Both the position numbers and the translations under genes were made by a program. From Spirosoma lacussanchae (lineage in GTDB: Bacteria; Bacteroidota; Bacteroidia; Cytophagales; Spirosomataceae): a stretch of DNA of 64,000 bases. Numbering within the stretch: position 1 is the stretch's first letter; the number at the start of each line of letters is the position of its first letter. Location of the stretch: assembly GCF_005870035.1 (NCBI RefSeq), contig NZ_SWJG01000001.1, forward strand, positions 1,661,639 through 1,725,638, read 5' to 3'. Below are positions 17,683 to 25,003 of this stretch, piece by piece. Under the pieces are notes generated by a model. It ran no database searches. It worked only from the letters and a program-made list of their open reading frames with translations, and was not told the DNA's origin.

Positions 17683-18759
17683 CTAAAGAGCAGGCTCCTG
17701 CTGGCTCAGGCAATGAAAACTCCCCAGTCCCCATACGATGTCGGTCGAGTCGATGCCGATAACCTGCCGATCCGGGAAACACTGGCCAAGAATATCCAGC
17801 GCAGGCTGATCTTTATCGCACCGGAAGGTAGGCACGATGACCGACCCGTTGGTAATGAGGAAATTGGCGTAAGAGGCCGGCAGGCGAAGCCCATCGCTCA
17901 CCACCGGGTCGGGCATGGGCAGCTCAACAATGTTCAGCTGCTTGCCGTTCAGGAGCCGCATGCTGCGCAACTCATGATGAATGTCCTGAAGAAACGGGTA
18001 GTTGTCGTCGCTGGGGTTGGCCTCGTAGGCGGCAACGACCGTGTCTTCGTTGACGAACCTGACCGTATCGTCGATATGGCCATCGGTATCGTCGCCCACG
18101 ATTCCTTCTTCGACCCACAATACCTGCCGAACGCCATAATAATCATACAGGTACTGCTCGATGTCGGCCTGGGTGAGGTGGCTGTTACGGTTTTGGTTAA
18201 GCAGGCAGGCCCGGCTGGTCAGCACCGTGCCCGCTCCGTTGAACTCAACTGATCCGCCTTCCATGATAATACTCCCGGTAGGTGCTGTGGGGGTAACGTA
18301 GTCCAGGCCACGGAACTGGGCAATCCGGATCGGAATCATATTGTCGAGGTCGAACGGCGGGTATTTGTTACCCCAGGCGTTGTAGCCCCAGTTTACGATC
18401 ATTCGCTGCTGCCTGGCTGGGTTGATCAGAAAGGCCGGCCCGTGATCGCGGCACCAGGAATCGTTGGTGGGGTGGGGCAGGAGGGTAACCCGGCTCATAT
18501 CGACGTTGGCAGCCCGCAGCCGGTCTTCGGCAGCCTGCATGACCTGTTCGTTATGCGCGTTGATACAGACCTGTTCGCTCCGGGCAATGGCTTTGATGAA
18601 GTCAATATAAGCCGGAAACATCAGCTCCTGCCGGTCGCGAGTCCAGGAGGCTTCGGTATGGGGCCAGCTGAGCCAGGTGGCTACGTGCGGGTGCCATTCG
18701 GCCGGAAAGAAAAAGCCCTCGCGGGCGGGCGTACTGGTAATATCGGATGTAGTGTTCAC
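17683..18759 (-). CDS. aguA: agmatine deiminase
   Basis: 358 residues of the porphyromonas-type peptidylarginine deiminase/agmatine deiminase family. It hydrolyses agmatine to N-carbamoylputrescine and ammonia, a step toward putrescine. Seen: FFFPAEWHPHVATWLSWPH at the N terminus, NDSWCRDHGPAF, the GDDTDGHIDDTVRF segment carrying the Asp and His catalytic residues, and the nucleophile Cys350 in GSFHCLSQQ eight residues from the end. Length matches the family. N-carbamoylputrescine amidohydrolase (aguB), its usual partner, is not in the window. Confidence 0.93.
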   Translation of the reverse strand: MNTTSDITSTPAREGFFFPAEWHPHVATWLSWPHTEASWTRDRQELMFPAYIDFIKAIARSEQVCINAHNEQVMQAAEDRLRAANVDMSRVTLLPHPTNDSWCRDHGPAFLINPARQQRMIVNWGYNAWGNKYPPFDLDNMIPIRIAQFRGLDYVTPTAPTGSIIMEGGSVEFNGAGTVLTSRACLLNQNRNSHLTQADIEQYLYDYYGVRQVLWVEEGIVGDDTDGHIDDTVRFVNEDTVVAAYEANPSDDNYPFLQDIHHELRSMRLLNGKQLNIVELPMPDPVVSDGLRLPASYANFLITNGSVIVPTFRCDKDQPALDILGQCFPDRQVIGIDSTDIVWGLGSFHCLSQQEPAL

Positions 18760-18794
18760 AGACAGGAACGTTGTGCGGGTTCGATAAACGCCCG

Positions 18795-18802
18795 CAAATT
18801 TA
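18795..18802 (-). promoter_or_regulatory. -7 promoter element for agmatine deiminase
   Basis: On the minus strand TAAATTTG matches TAnnTTTG exactly, 35 bases before the aguA start. The 15 bases around it (TTCGTAAATTTGCGG) recur in front of miaB at 49.3 kb. No clear -33 element is present. Confidence 0.45.
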
Positions 18803-18915
18803 CGAAATTGATACAGGTCTGTCGTTACTTTCTGCCATTCGGCCCGGGCTCTGGCCTGCCCGGCTCCGGTTTGGGAGGCCGGGCACAGGTCGACCGGAAG
18901 GGTTTAGTAACCGGC

Positions 18916-19605
18916 TCAGGCTGGCAAAACCAGCGACCGGACAGTCTCGACGGAGAGATCGGTGAAGTCCGGGATAATAAGCGAAGCGCCCGTCGTTTCC
19001 AGCTCAGCCCGCGTGTGGGTAGTGGCAACGGCAACAACCGCCATGCCCGCCCGCAGGCCAGCCTCAATGCCGGCGAAGGCATCTTCAAACACCACGCATC
19101 GAGCGGGCGGAACACCCACCCGTTCGGCGGCTTTGAGATAAATTTCCGGATCGGGCTTGCCGCGTTGAACCATACTGGCATCAACCACCGCGTTGAAATA
19201 GGGGCGGAGCGGCAACCCATCGAGGGTAAATGTAACATTACTCATCGGCGCCGAGGTGCCTACGGCCAGCCCCACATGAGCCGCTTTCAGGGCATTCAGG
19301 AACGACAGCAGGCCGACCGCAGGTTGGAGGTGCGGCCGGTACAGATTCCGGTAGATGGCTTCCTTTTCTTCGGTCAGCACAATCAGCTCACCCGGCGATA
19401 CGGGCCGTTGAAACACATAGGCCATAGCATCGGCCGAGACCCGACCGTTGATGTGGTCCAGGTACTGGTCTCTAGTAATCGGGCGATGGTGTTGCTGCGA
19501 AAAGTGCAGCCACGCATTGATATGAAAGTCGGTGTTGTCGATCAGGACGCCGTCCATGTCGAAGAGAGCTGCCCAGGAATAAGTAGCGTCAGAAGCGTGG
19601 GTCAT
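18916..19605 (-). CDS. HAD hydrolase, beta-phosphoglucomutase-like
   Basis: 229 residues from the ATG at 19605 (an ATG nine codons upstream is less likely). HAD motif I LFDMDGVLIDN carries the nucleophile and acid-base Asp; motif II is in VGTSAPM; the motif III Lys is in RGKPDPEIYLKAA and motif IV is VVFEDAFAGIEAG. A helical cap lies between motifs I and II. This is subfamily IA, typical of beta-phosphoglucomutase and sugar-phosphate phosphatases; the substrate cannot be told from sequence. It starts just upstream of the divergently transcribed GAF gene. Confidence 0.88.
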   Translation of the reverse strand: MTHASDATYSWAALFDMDGVLIDNTDFHINAWLHFSQQHHRPITRDQYLDHINGRVSADAMAYVFQRPVSPGELIVLTEEKEAIYRNLYRPHLQPAVGLLSFLNALKAAHVGLAVGTSAPMSNVTFTLDGLPLRPYFNAVVDASMVQRGKPDPEIYLKAAERVGVPPARCVVFEDAFAGIEAGLRAGMAVVAVATTHTRAELETTGASLIIPDFTDLSVETVRSLVLPA

Positions 19606-19676
19606 ACGCAGGTTGGTTGTATTCTGGGGCAAAGAAACGAGTTTGTTCGGTAAGCACCCAGCTACCTAAATAAACC

Positions 19677-20231
19677 ATGCCTGATCTGGCGGGTTTAGTG
19701 GTTATGCAAACAATAAGTACACTGCCCGCAGCCATTGATGCGCTGCTGTCGAAAGGGCATTCACCCGAGGAAACCCTGAACCGGGTTGTTGAAACGGTTG
19801 GGCTGACCCTGGGGGCCGACCGCTGTTTTCTGTACGTTCGTCAACCCGATCAGCAGCGGGGGCGGATTGCGTTCTGCTGGCGGAAAGATGCCCGCATTCC
19901 GGATGTGATTCAGCCCGACTGGCAACCCGATACGACCGACTTACCCGACGAAGATCCACTGTTTCGGGCGGCTCTCAGCCTGCAACCGTCGGTATACGTA
20001 GACGACGTAGAAACGGCAGGGCCAGAGGTGCTGAACCGCTCGTTTGAGCACGAAACGTTTGGTCACCGGGCGCTGGTGCACGCCCATGTTCAGCAGGACG
20101 GCGCGCTGTGGGGTATTCTACAACCCTGTCAGTTTGGCCAGCCCCGGCACTGGACTGAAACCGAAAAAACAGAAATCGAAGCTGTACTGCCGCGTATCTA
20201 CCCTGTCATACGGGCGTTTGTGGGTCTGTAA
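19677..20231 (+). CDS. GAF domain protein
   Basis: 184 residues forming essentially a single GAF domain: helix EETLNRVVETVGLTLGADRC, strands CFLYVRQ and GRIAFCWRK, and a C-terminal part ALVHAHVQQDGALWGILQP followed by a helix with WTETEKTEIEAVLPRI. GAF domains bind small ligands or nucleotides and usually sit in signalling proteins; here no output domain is attached. A second ATG at 19704 could also serve as start. The 3' end overlaps the convergent small gene at 20206 by 26 bases. Confidence 0.82.
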   Translation: MPDLAGLVVMQTISTLPAAIDALLSKGHSPEETLNRVVETVGLTLGADRCFLYVRQPDQQRGRIAFCWRKDARIPDVIQPDWQPDTTDLPDEDPLFRAALSLQPSVYVDDVETAGPEVLNRSFEHETFGHRALVHAHVQQDGALWGILQPCQFGQPRHWTETEKTEIEAVLPRIYPVIRAFVGL

Positions 20232-20448
20232 GCAGTACGTCGCCTGCCAGTACGGCTGCTTCGTGAAGTAATTCAGTGGCGACCAGCTCATCCGTAACGT
20301 CTTCTATCTTTTCGTCGAACTCATCGAGCCGGTCCGAGGCACCAGCCGATTGCATACCCAGCAGAAACCGGCCTATGTACAACAGATTGAGCGAGAAGCG
20401 AAGTTCGGGTAACGAGTGGCTGTGTCGGGTGTGCGGTTCGGTCTGCAT
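20206..20448 (-). CDS. small acidic protein of unknown function
   Basis: 80 residues with a central segment LRFSLNLLYIGRFLLGMQSAG, moderately hydrophobic, followed by an acidic helix (DRLDEFDEKIEDVTDELVA). Codon choice looks like that of surrounding genes (GC-rich third positions), favouring a real gene. No family is recognised. It converges on the GAF gene with a 26-base overlap, and a strong hairpin separates it from the DUF1080 gene upstream on its strand. Confidence 0.5.
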   Translation of the reverse strand: MQTEPHTRHSHSLPELRFSLNLLYIGRFLLGMQSAGASDRLDEFDEKIEDVTDELVATELLHEAAVLAGDVLLTDPQTPV

Positions 20449-20483
20449 ACGTGCATAACACCGCGTGGGCCTATGTAGTGCCG

Positions 20484-20531
20484 AAGCCCGGCCTGAGAGA
20501 AAACATATGCTGTTTCTCCCAGGCCGGACTT
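20484..20531 (-). terminator. terminator after the DUF1080 gene
   Basis: A long imperfect hairpin of about 20 base pairs, arms AAGCCCGGCCTGAGAGAAAA and TTTCTCCCAGGCCGGACTT, lying about 15 bases after the stop of the minus-strand DUF1080 gene. Confidence 0.6.
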
Positions 20532-20546
20532 CCGTATAAAGGGGGG

Positions 20547-21233
20547 CTACAGCTCTTTGATCTTCATATTTCGGAAGTAGATGGGCGCCCCGGCATGTTT
20601 GCCCTGCAACCCAATATAGCCCCTCAGCGGCAGGTCGGCGGCCGGTTTATTGAGCCAGGCCGGTACTTCAGAGCCGTCGGGGTTGGTCTTGGCAGAGGTG
20701 AACTTGGTAAGATCGATGGTATTGACCAACTCGTTGTTCAGTACGATATAAATCATTTTGCCCTGGCAGGTAACGGTATACCGGTTCCATTCGCCGGGAC
20801 GTTTTACGTTGCTTTTGGTGGGTGCCTGATGGCCAAAAAAAGCGCCACACTGCCAGTTTTTTGGTGCTTCGGACCACTGTTTAGCGTAGTCGTCGGCAAT
20901 CTGAATCTCAACGGAATTCGGAATCCAGTTGGTCGTATCGCTGCAATGAACAACAACTCCGCTGTTGGTACCATCGGCTGTCTTGAAGAACAGGTCAAGA
21001 ACAAAGTCGCCGTAGGGTTGGGCCGTCCAGATGGCTTTGTCGGCGCTGGCGGTCAAAACCCCCTCTTCGTAGGTCCATATTCCCTTGGGATAGCTGGCAT
21101 CGGACAGGTCGGTGGCAAAGAGAGGTTTCCAGCCAGCTCCGCTTGGGTTTGGATGGCCTTTGGGGGGCGTTTGGGCCAGGAGCCGGGTAGCAACACCGAG
21201 CAGGATGACCGTTAGAACAAGCAGTTTTTTCAT
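20547..21233 (-). CDS. secreted DUF1080 (3-keto-disaccharide hydrolase type) protein
   Basis: 228 residues with a signal peptide (MKKLLVLTVILLGVATRLLAQ). The domain shows the concanavalin-like DUF1080 pattern: GWKPLFATDLSDASYPKGIW, then FVLDLFFKTADGTNSGVVVHC, PNSVEIQIADDYA, the segment GEWNRYTVTCQGKMIYIVLN, and the closing PLRGYIGLQGKHAGAPIYFRN, which contains family residues. Members are exported and some act on 3-keto-glycosides. No oxidoreductase of the keto-sugar pathway is adjacent, so substrate assignment is open. It is followed by a strong hairpin. Confidence 0.9.
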   Translation of the reverse strand: MKKLLVLTVILLGVATRLLAQTPPKGHPNPSGAGWKPLFATDLSDASYPKGIWTYEEGVLTASADKAIWTAQPYGDFVLDLFFKTADGTNSGVVVHCSDTTNWIPNSVEIQIADDYAKQWSEAPKNWQCGAFFGHQAPTKSNVKRPGEWNRYTVTCQGKMIYIVLNNELVNTIDLTKFTSAKTNPDGSEVPAWLNKPAADLPLRGYIGLQGKHAGAPIYFRNMKIKEL

Positions 21234-21345
21234 TCAACAGATGGATTTACAAAAGAAAGTAAAGAAAGCAGGGTATTTCCTCATTCGCAACACCAGCCAT
21301 GACCAGCCGCCCGTCCGGCTTCAGGCTGGACAGCTTACAGACACC

Positions 21346-21377
21346 AACGCCCCCGCCTGGAGCCGGGCGGGGGCGTT
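21346..21377 (-). terminator. terminator hairpin after mnmA
   Basis: A perfect 12-base GC-rich stem AACGCCCCCGCC / GGCGGGGGCGTT with an 8-base loop, about 25 bases beyond the mnmA stop. No long T run follows. Confidence 0.55.
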
Positions 21378-21401
21378 TGATCATACCTGGCAGCAGGCCC
21401 G

Positions 21402-22550
21402 TCAGGCAAAAGCGGAGGCTATTTCTGAGGGAGTGGCGTCAGCCTCCTGCCGAAAGCTCTTCATGATCCAGCCCCCGCCAATGACGTCGTTACCTTCGTA
21501 GAAAACAGCCGCCTGTCCCGGCGCAATGGCCGATACACCTTCGTGGAACCGAACCTCGATGCGGTCGTTGTCGGTCTGGCTGATGGTGGCGGGAGTTCCG
21601 TCGTGTTTGTAGCGCACTTTGGTAACCGTTTCGAGAGGGCCGCTGATGCGATCGTATTTTTGCAGATTCAATTTGCTTACGATCATCCCGTCGCGGTACA
21701 GATCTTTATCGACGCCGAGAACGACCTCGTTGGTGTCCTTACGAATTTCGGTTACGAACATGGGTTGGCCAAACGCCATACCCAGCCCTTTGCGCTGGCC
21801 AATGGTGTAGAACGGGTATCCGTCGTGCCTGCCAAGCACTTTGCCGGTTCCTTCCTGAATGAAATTACCACCGGCTACTTCGGTTTCCAGCCCCGGAACC
21901 CGCCGTTTCAGGAATCCGCGGTAATCGTTGTCGGGCACGAAGCAGATTTCGTACGATTCTGACTTCGTGACGAGTTCTATAAAGCCGCGGTCGGTGGCCA
22001 TGTCGCGGATTTCCGACTTGCGCAGGTGCCCCAGGGGTAATTTTGTCCGGCTCAGGCTTTCCTGCGACACGCCCCAAAGCACATACGACTGGTCTTTCAG
22101 CGTATCGACCCCTTTCGAGATGATATGCCGCCCGTTTTCGGTGCGTATGTGAGCGTAGTGACCCGTAGCGATCGACTCGCAGTCGAGCCGGTCGGCCCGG
22201 CGGAGCAGCGCATCCCATTTGATATGGGTGTTGCACATGACGCAGGGGTTGGGGGTGCGCCCTTCCAGGTATTCGCCCGTGAAGTGATTGATGACCGCAT
22301 CGCCGAACTCTTCGCGGATGTCGAGGATGTAGTGCGGAAAGCCGAGGTTAACCGCAATGTTGCGGGCGTCGTTGATGCTGTCCAGGCTGCAGCAGCCCGT
22401 TTCTTTTTTGGTGCCTCCTGATGAGGCATAATCCCAGGTTTTCATGGTCATCCCGATGACCTCGTACCCTTGTTCGTGCAGCATAACGGCTGCCAGCGAA
22501 GAATCGATGCCGCCACTCATAGCGACCAGAATTCGTCCGTGTTTGCTCAT
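21402..22550 (-). CDS. mnmA: tRNA-specific 2-thiouridylase
   Basis: 382 residues. MnmA adenylates and thiolates U34 of Glu, Lys and Gln tRNAs. Seen: PP-loop AMSGGIDSSLAAVM (about 10-23), NPCVMCN with Cys103 and Cys106, the second catalytic Cys203 in YEICFVPDNDYRGFL, and the C-terminal beta barrel (RKGLGMAFGQPMFVTEI). The E. coli enzyme has Asp three residues before its first catalytic Cys; here it is Cys103, giving a C-x-x-C plus C set as in Fe-S-dependent tRNA thiolases. An extra CC pair occurs in KETGCCSLDS. Confidence 0.95.
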   Translation of the reverse strand: MSKHGRILVAMSGGIDSSLAAVMLHEQGYEVIGMTMKTWDYASSGGTKKETGCCSLDSINDARNIAVNLGFPHYILDIREEFGDAVINHFTGEYLEGRTPNPCVMCNTHIKWDALLRRADRLDCESIATGHYAHIRTENGRHIISKGVDTLKDQSYVLWGVSQESLSRTKLPLGHLRKSEIRDMATDRGFIELVTKSESYEICFVPDNDYRGFLKRRVPGLETEVAGGNFIQEGTGKVLGRHDGYPFYTIGQRKGLGMAFGQPMFVTEIRKDTNEVVLGVDKDLYRDGMIVSKLNLQKYDRISGPLETVTKVRYKHDGTPATISQTDNDRIEVRFHEGVSAIAPGQAAVFYEGNDVIGGGWIMKSFRQEADATPSEIASAFA

Positions 22551-22620
22551 ATCTGCCGGGGTTCAAAGCCCCGCGATTATTGTGTTTCTGAATAGGCCGT
22601 CCCTGTTTGGGAACAGCACA

Positions 22621-22628
22621 CAAAGGTA
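22621..22628 (-). promoter_or_regulatory. -7 promoter element for mnmA
   Basis: The minus-strand sequence TACCTTTG is an exact TAnnTTTG, preceded by TTCG as at the aguA and miaB promoters. The predicted leader is about 60 bases and contains a short GC hairpin (CGGGG/CCCCG) next to the start codon. Confidence 0.4.
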
Positions 22629-22649
22629 CGAACGCAAAGAGAAGGGGTC

Positions 22650-23200
22650 TTAGTTTCGGCTTGCCAATTCTTTCATCATGTCGATCAGCGGTATGACCGT
22701 CACCTCGTTAGCTATGGGATAACGCTCACTACCGGGGTAGACAAGAAAGCGTTTGGTAGCACCGATGTCTTCGCAACCCATGTAAAATCCCTTTGACAGG
22801 GACGGGGCTAACGAACGTTTGATCTCTACAGCGTATCGTTGCGTTGAGCCTTGCTCCAGTACCAAATCAATCTCGGCTCCGGCCGATGTGCGATAAAACC
22901 AGGGAGTTGTACCAATGGGTAGGCAGGATAACAGATTTTCGATGACGAACCCTTCCCAACTGGCTCCAACAACCGGATGTCCCAACAAATCATCCAGCGA
23001 AGTTAGGTTCAGTAAAGCGTGGGTGAGGCCGCTATCCCGAATGTACACTTTGGGCGATTTAACCAGTCGTTTACCTACATTGCCCGACCATGGCCGCAGG
23101 GTACGGATAAGCAATTTATCTTCCAGTAACTCAATACACCTACCGCCGGAAATTCATCCAGAAGCTGCGCTAGTTCTGTTTGGGCTGTTCCAGGTATCAT
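22650..23200 (-). pseudogene. AAA ATPase / DUF4143 gene with a large internal deletion
   Basis: Starting at the ATG at 23198-23200 the minus strand reads MIPGTAQTELAQLLDEFP, the usual N terminus of AAA_14/DUF4143 ATPases, where a P-loop should follow about ten residues later. Instead the homology jumps, in another reading frame, to RCIELLEDKLLIRTLRPWSG and the complete C-terminal DUF4143 part (GKRLVKSPKVYIRDSGL, EGFVIENLL, FYRTSAGAEIDLVLE). The AAA core, probably about 200 residues, is missing and the joint near 23.13-23.15 kb is out of frame. A 154-residue frame from a TTG at 23114 remains open but lacks the ATPase domain. The region is AT-rich upstream and capped by a perfect palindrome. 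Confidence 0.8.
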
Positions 23201-23237
23201 CCTTGTAAATCTAACACGGTGTGTTAGATTTACAAGG
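23201..23237. repeat. perfect 17-base inverted repeat abutting the ATPase relic
   Basis: CCTTGTAAATCTAACAC, three bases (GGT), then the exact reverse complement. The repeat ends directly against the start codon of the relic at 23200. It could be an operator, a translation-blocking hairpin (its AAGG lies at the ribosome-binding position) or the end of a mobile unit. Confidence 0.85.
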
Positions 23238-23316
23238 TAAAAATTCAATTAAATATACTATAATTGAGTTTTAGTTTATTTAAAAAGTCAAATATATACA
23301 GGTAGGTAAGTGCCGA

Positions 23317-24558
23317 TTACGGGTAAATCAGATACTTCTTCCGCATCTGCTTATAAGCCGACAGGCCGGGCTCCCAGCTCTGGCGAATCTCTTTCTCGCT
23401 CTTACCGGCAATGATCTGCTGCTTCAGCTTCTCGGTGCCGGCCAGTTTGTCGAAGTTGCCAATCTCTTTGCTCTGGCTCATGTCGAAAAAGCGGGCTTTG
23501 TCCGGGTAGGCCTTGTATAGCTCCATAAGCCATTGCAGATTCAGCTGCCTGGTTTTGCGCAGCTGGTTCGTATCGTAGGTGCGCAGATCGATGCCGTAGC
23601 AGTCGGTGTCCTGATGCAGCGGGGCCTCTTTCATGCCTTTGATGCTGATGGGTCGGAACGAGAAGTCGTAAATGCCTTTCAGCGCCGGTGCGCCCAGCAC
23701 GGTAAACGGAATATAGGTGCCCCGGCCCTGGCTAATGATTGTTCCTTCGAACAAACAGATACTCGGGTAGAGCAGGATGGATTGCAGAGTGTTCAGGTTA
23801 GGCGATGGGGCTACCGGCAAAACATAGGGTGTGTCGTGGGTATAGTTGGCTACCTTGATGATACGCAGCGGGCAGCGCTGCCTGTTCGGGAGCCAGCCTT
23901 CGCCGTTGATCAGCTGGGCAAACTCGCCAATGGTCATGCCATGCGTAATCGGAATGCGGTGCATGCCGATCCCCGAATGCAGGTGGTCTTCCAGAATCGG
24001 GCCGTCGACAATAAAGCCGTTCGGGTTGGGCCGGTCCAGGATCAGCAGCTCTTTGTTATGCTCGGCGCAGGCTTCCATCACGTGGTCGAGCGTGTTGATG
24101 TAGGTGTAAAACCGGCACCCAACGTCCTGAATGTCGTAGATCAGCAGGTCGATATTGGCCAGCTGTTCTTTCGATGGCTTCTTGTTCTTGCCGTACAGCG
24201 AAATAATGGGAATGCCGGTTTTAGGATCGACGCTGTCGTCGACCTTAGCCCCGTTGCTGGCATTGCCCCGAAAGCCGTGTTCGGGTCCAAATATGCTTAC
24301 TATGTTCACGCCGAGACTCACCAGGCTATCGACACTGGGTTTGCGACCGATAATCGAGGTCTGATTGACGACCATCCCAATCCGTTTTCCTTTCAGGTAC
24401 GGCAGGTAGGCCGACACTTGATCGGCCCCGGTCATCAGGGGCTGACGGGCTGTTGCTGTATCCGTTGTGGACGTTACCGGTTGGAGAACAGCCGCCGGAT
24501 GCAGGGCGGGTAAACTACCAAGCACCAGGGGCAGGAGGGCAAAGAAACCAAGTTTCAT
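23317..24558 (-). CDS. namZ: exo-beta-N-acetylmuramidase of the NamZ family (DUF1343)
   Basis: 413 residues with an N-terminal signal segment (MKLGFFALLPLVLGSLPALHPA). The DUF1343 pattern is clear: GKRIGMVVNQTSI, IFGPEHGFRGNASNGAKVDD, IDLLIYDIQDVGCRFYTYI, LLILDRPNPNGF, HRIPITHGMTIGEFA and a C-terminal part with FEGTIISQGRGTYIPF. Characterised members (Bacillus NamZ) release N-acetylmuramic acid from non-reducing ends of peptidoglycan fragments. It probably acts in the periplasm or outside. MurNAc recycling genes such as murQ are not nearby. Confidence 0.88.
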   Translation of the reverse strand: MKLGFFALLPLVLGSLPALHPAAVLQPVTSTTDTATARQPLMTGADQVSAYLPYLKGKRIGMVVNQTSIIGRKPSVDSLVSLGVNIVSIFGPEHGFRGNASNGAKVDDSVDPKTGIPIISLYGKNKKPSKEQLANIDLLIYDIQDVGCRFYTYINTLDHVMEACAEHNKELLILDRPNPNGFIVDGPILEDHLHSGIGMHRIPITHGMTIGEFAQLINGEGWLPNRQRCPLRIIKVANYTHDTPYVLPVAPSPNLNTLQSILLYPSICLFEGTIISQGRGTYIPFTVLGAPALKGIYDFSFRPISIKGMKEAPLHQDTDCYGIDLRTYDTNQLRKTRQLNLQWLMELYKAYPDKARFFDMSQSKEIGNFDKLAGTEKLKQQIIAGKSEKEIRQSWEPGLSAYKQMRKKYLIYP

Positions 24559-24765
24559 AGTGAGTCAGCGTAGGAAGTAAGGCCGCAAGTTGTCCATAAA
24601 CGGGGTTTCATCCAAAAGAGCCCATCTGAACGGTCACATGGGCCGTTAATCGGTTCGTTGGTAACTTTTTCGCCAGAAATCGGGTAAACGGCAGATAGAA
24701 AGCTATATATTGTCCTGTATTACGACGTATATGCTGATCTGGTTTACCCTAACTGAACCGAAAAA

Positions 24766-24951
24766 ATGAGGGTCGATAAGGTTGATTATCAGAAAAATAC
24801 CTCTTTGTCTGAAAGACCAGTACATCCACTTCTGCTTTCGGCGGGATGGGTACTGGCAGTGATCGTTGCGGTGGCAATACCGTTTGGCGAAACCTTGTTT
24901 GCCGGCCTCCACAGCGCCGGTCCGATCAACGAGCTGGCCCGTAAGCCATAA
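24766..24951 (+). CDS. small single-pass membrane protein
   Basis: A possible 61-residue protein with one membrane segment (PLLLSAGWVLAVIVAVAIPFG, about 22-42) between a charged N terminus (MRVDKVDYQKN) and a short C-terminal tail (LHSAGPINELARKP). Its stop codon runs straight into a strong hairpin, which supports a real transcription unit. I recognise no family. No clear -7/-33 promoter was found upstream, so the call is moderate. Confidence 0.5.
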   Translation: MRVDKVDYQKNTSLSERPVHPLLLSAGWVLAVIVAVAIPFGETLFAGLHSAGPINELARKP

Positions 24952-24980
24952 AAAAGGAGATCCGCCCGGGTCTCCTTTTT
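24951..24980. terminator. bidirectional terminator
   Basis: A perfect 10-base stem AAAAAGGAGA / TCTCCTTTTT with a 10-base loop lies between the small membrane protein gene and the convergent M3 peptidase gene; A and T runs serve both directions. Confidence 0.8.
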
Positions 24981-25003
24981 CTGAATAGTAGCCAGTCAGA
25001 CGG

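Noticed and set aside
18442-19653. A 403-residue plus-strand frame across aguA and the HAD gene
   Set aside because: It runs antisense through two well-supported genes on the other strand and its sequence shows no protein-family features.
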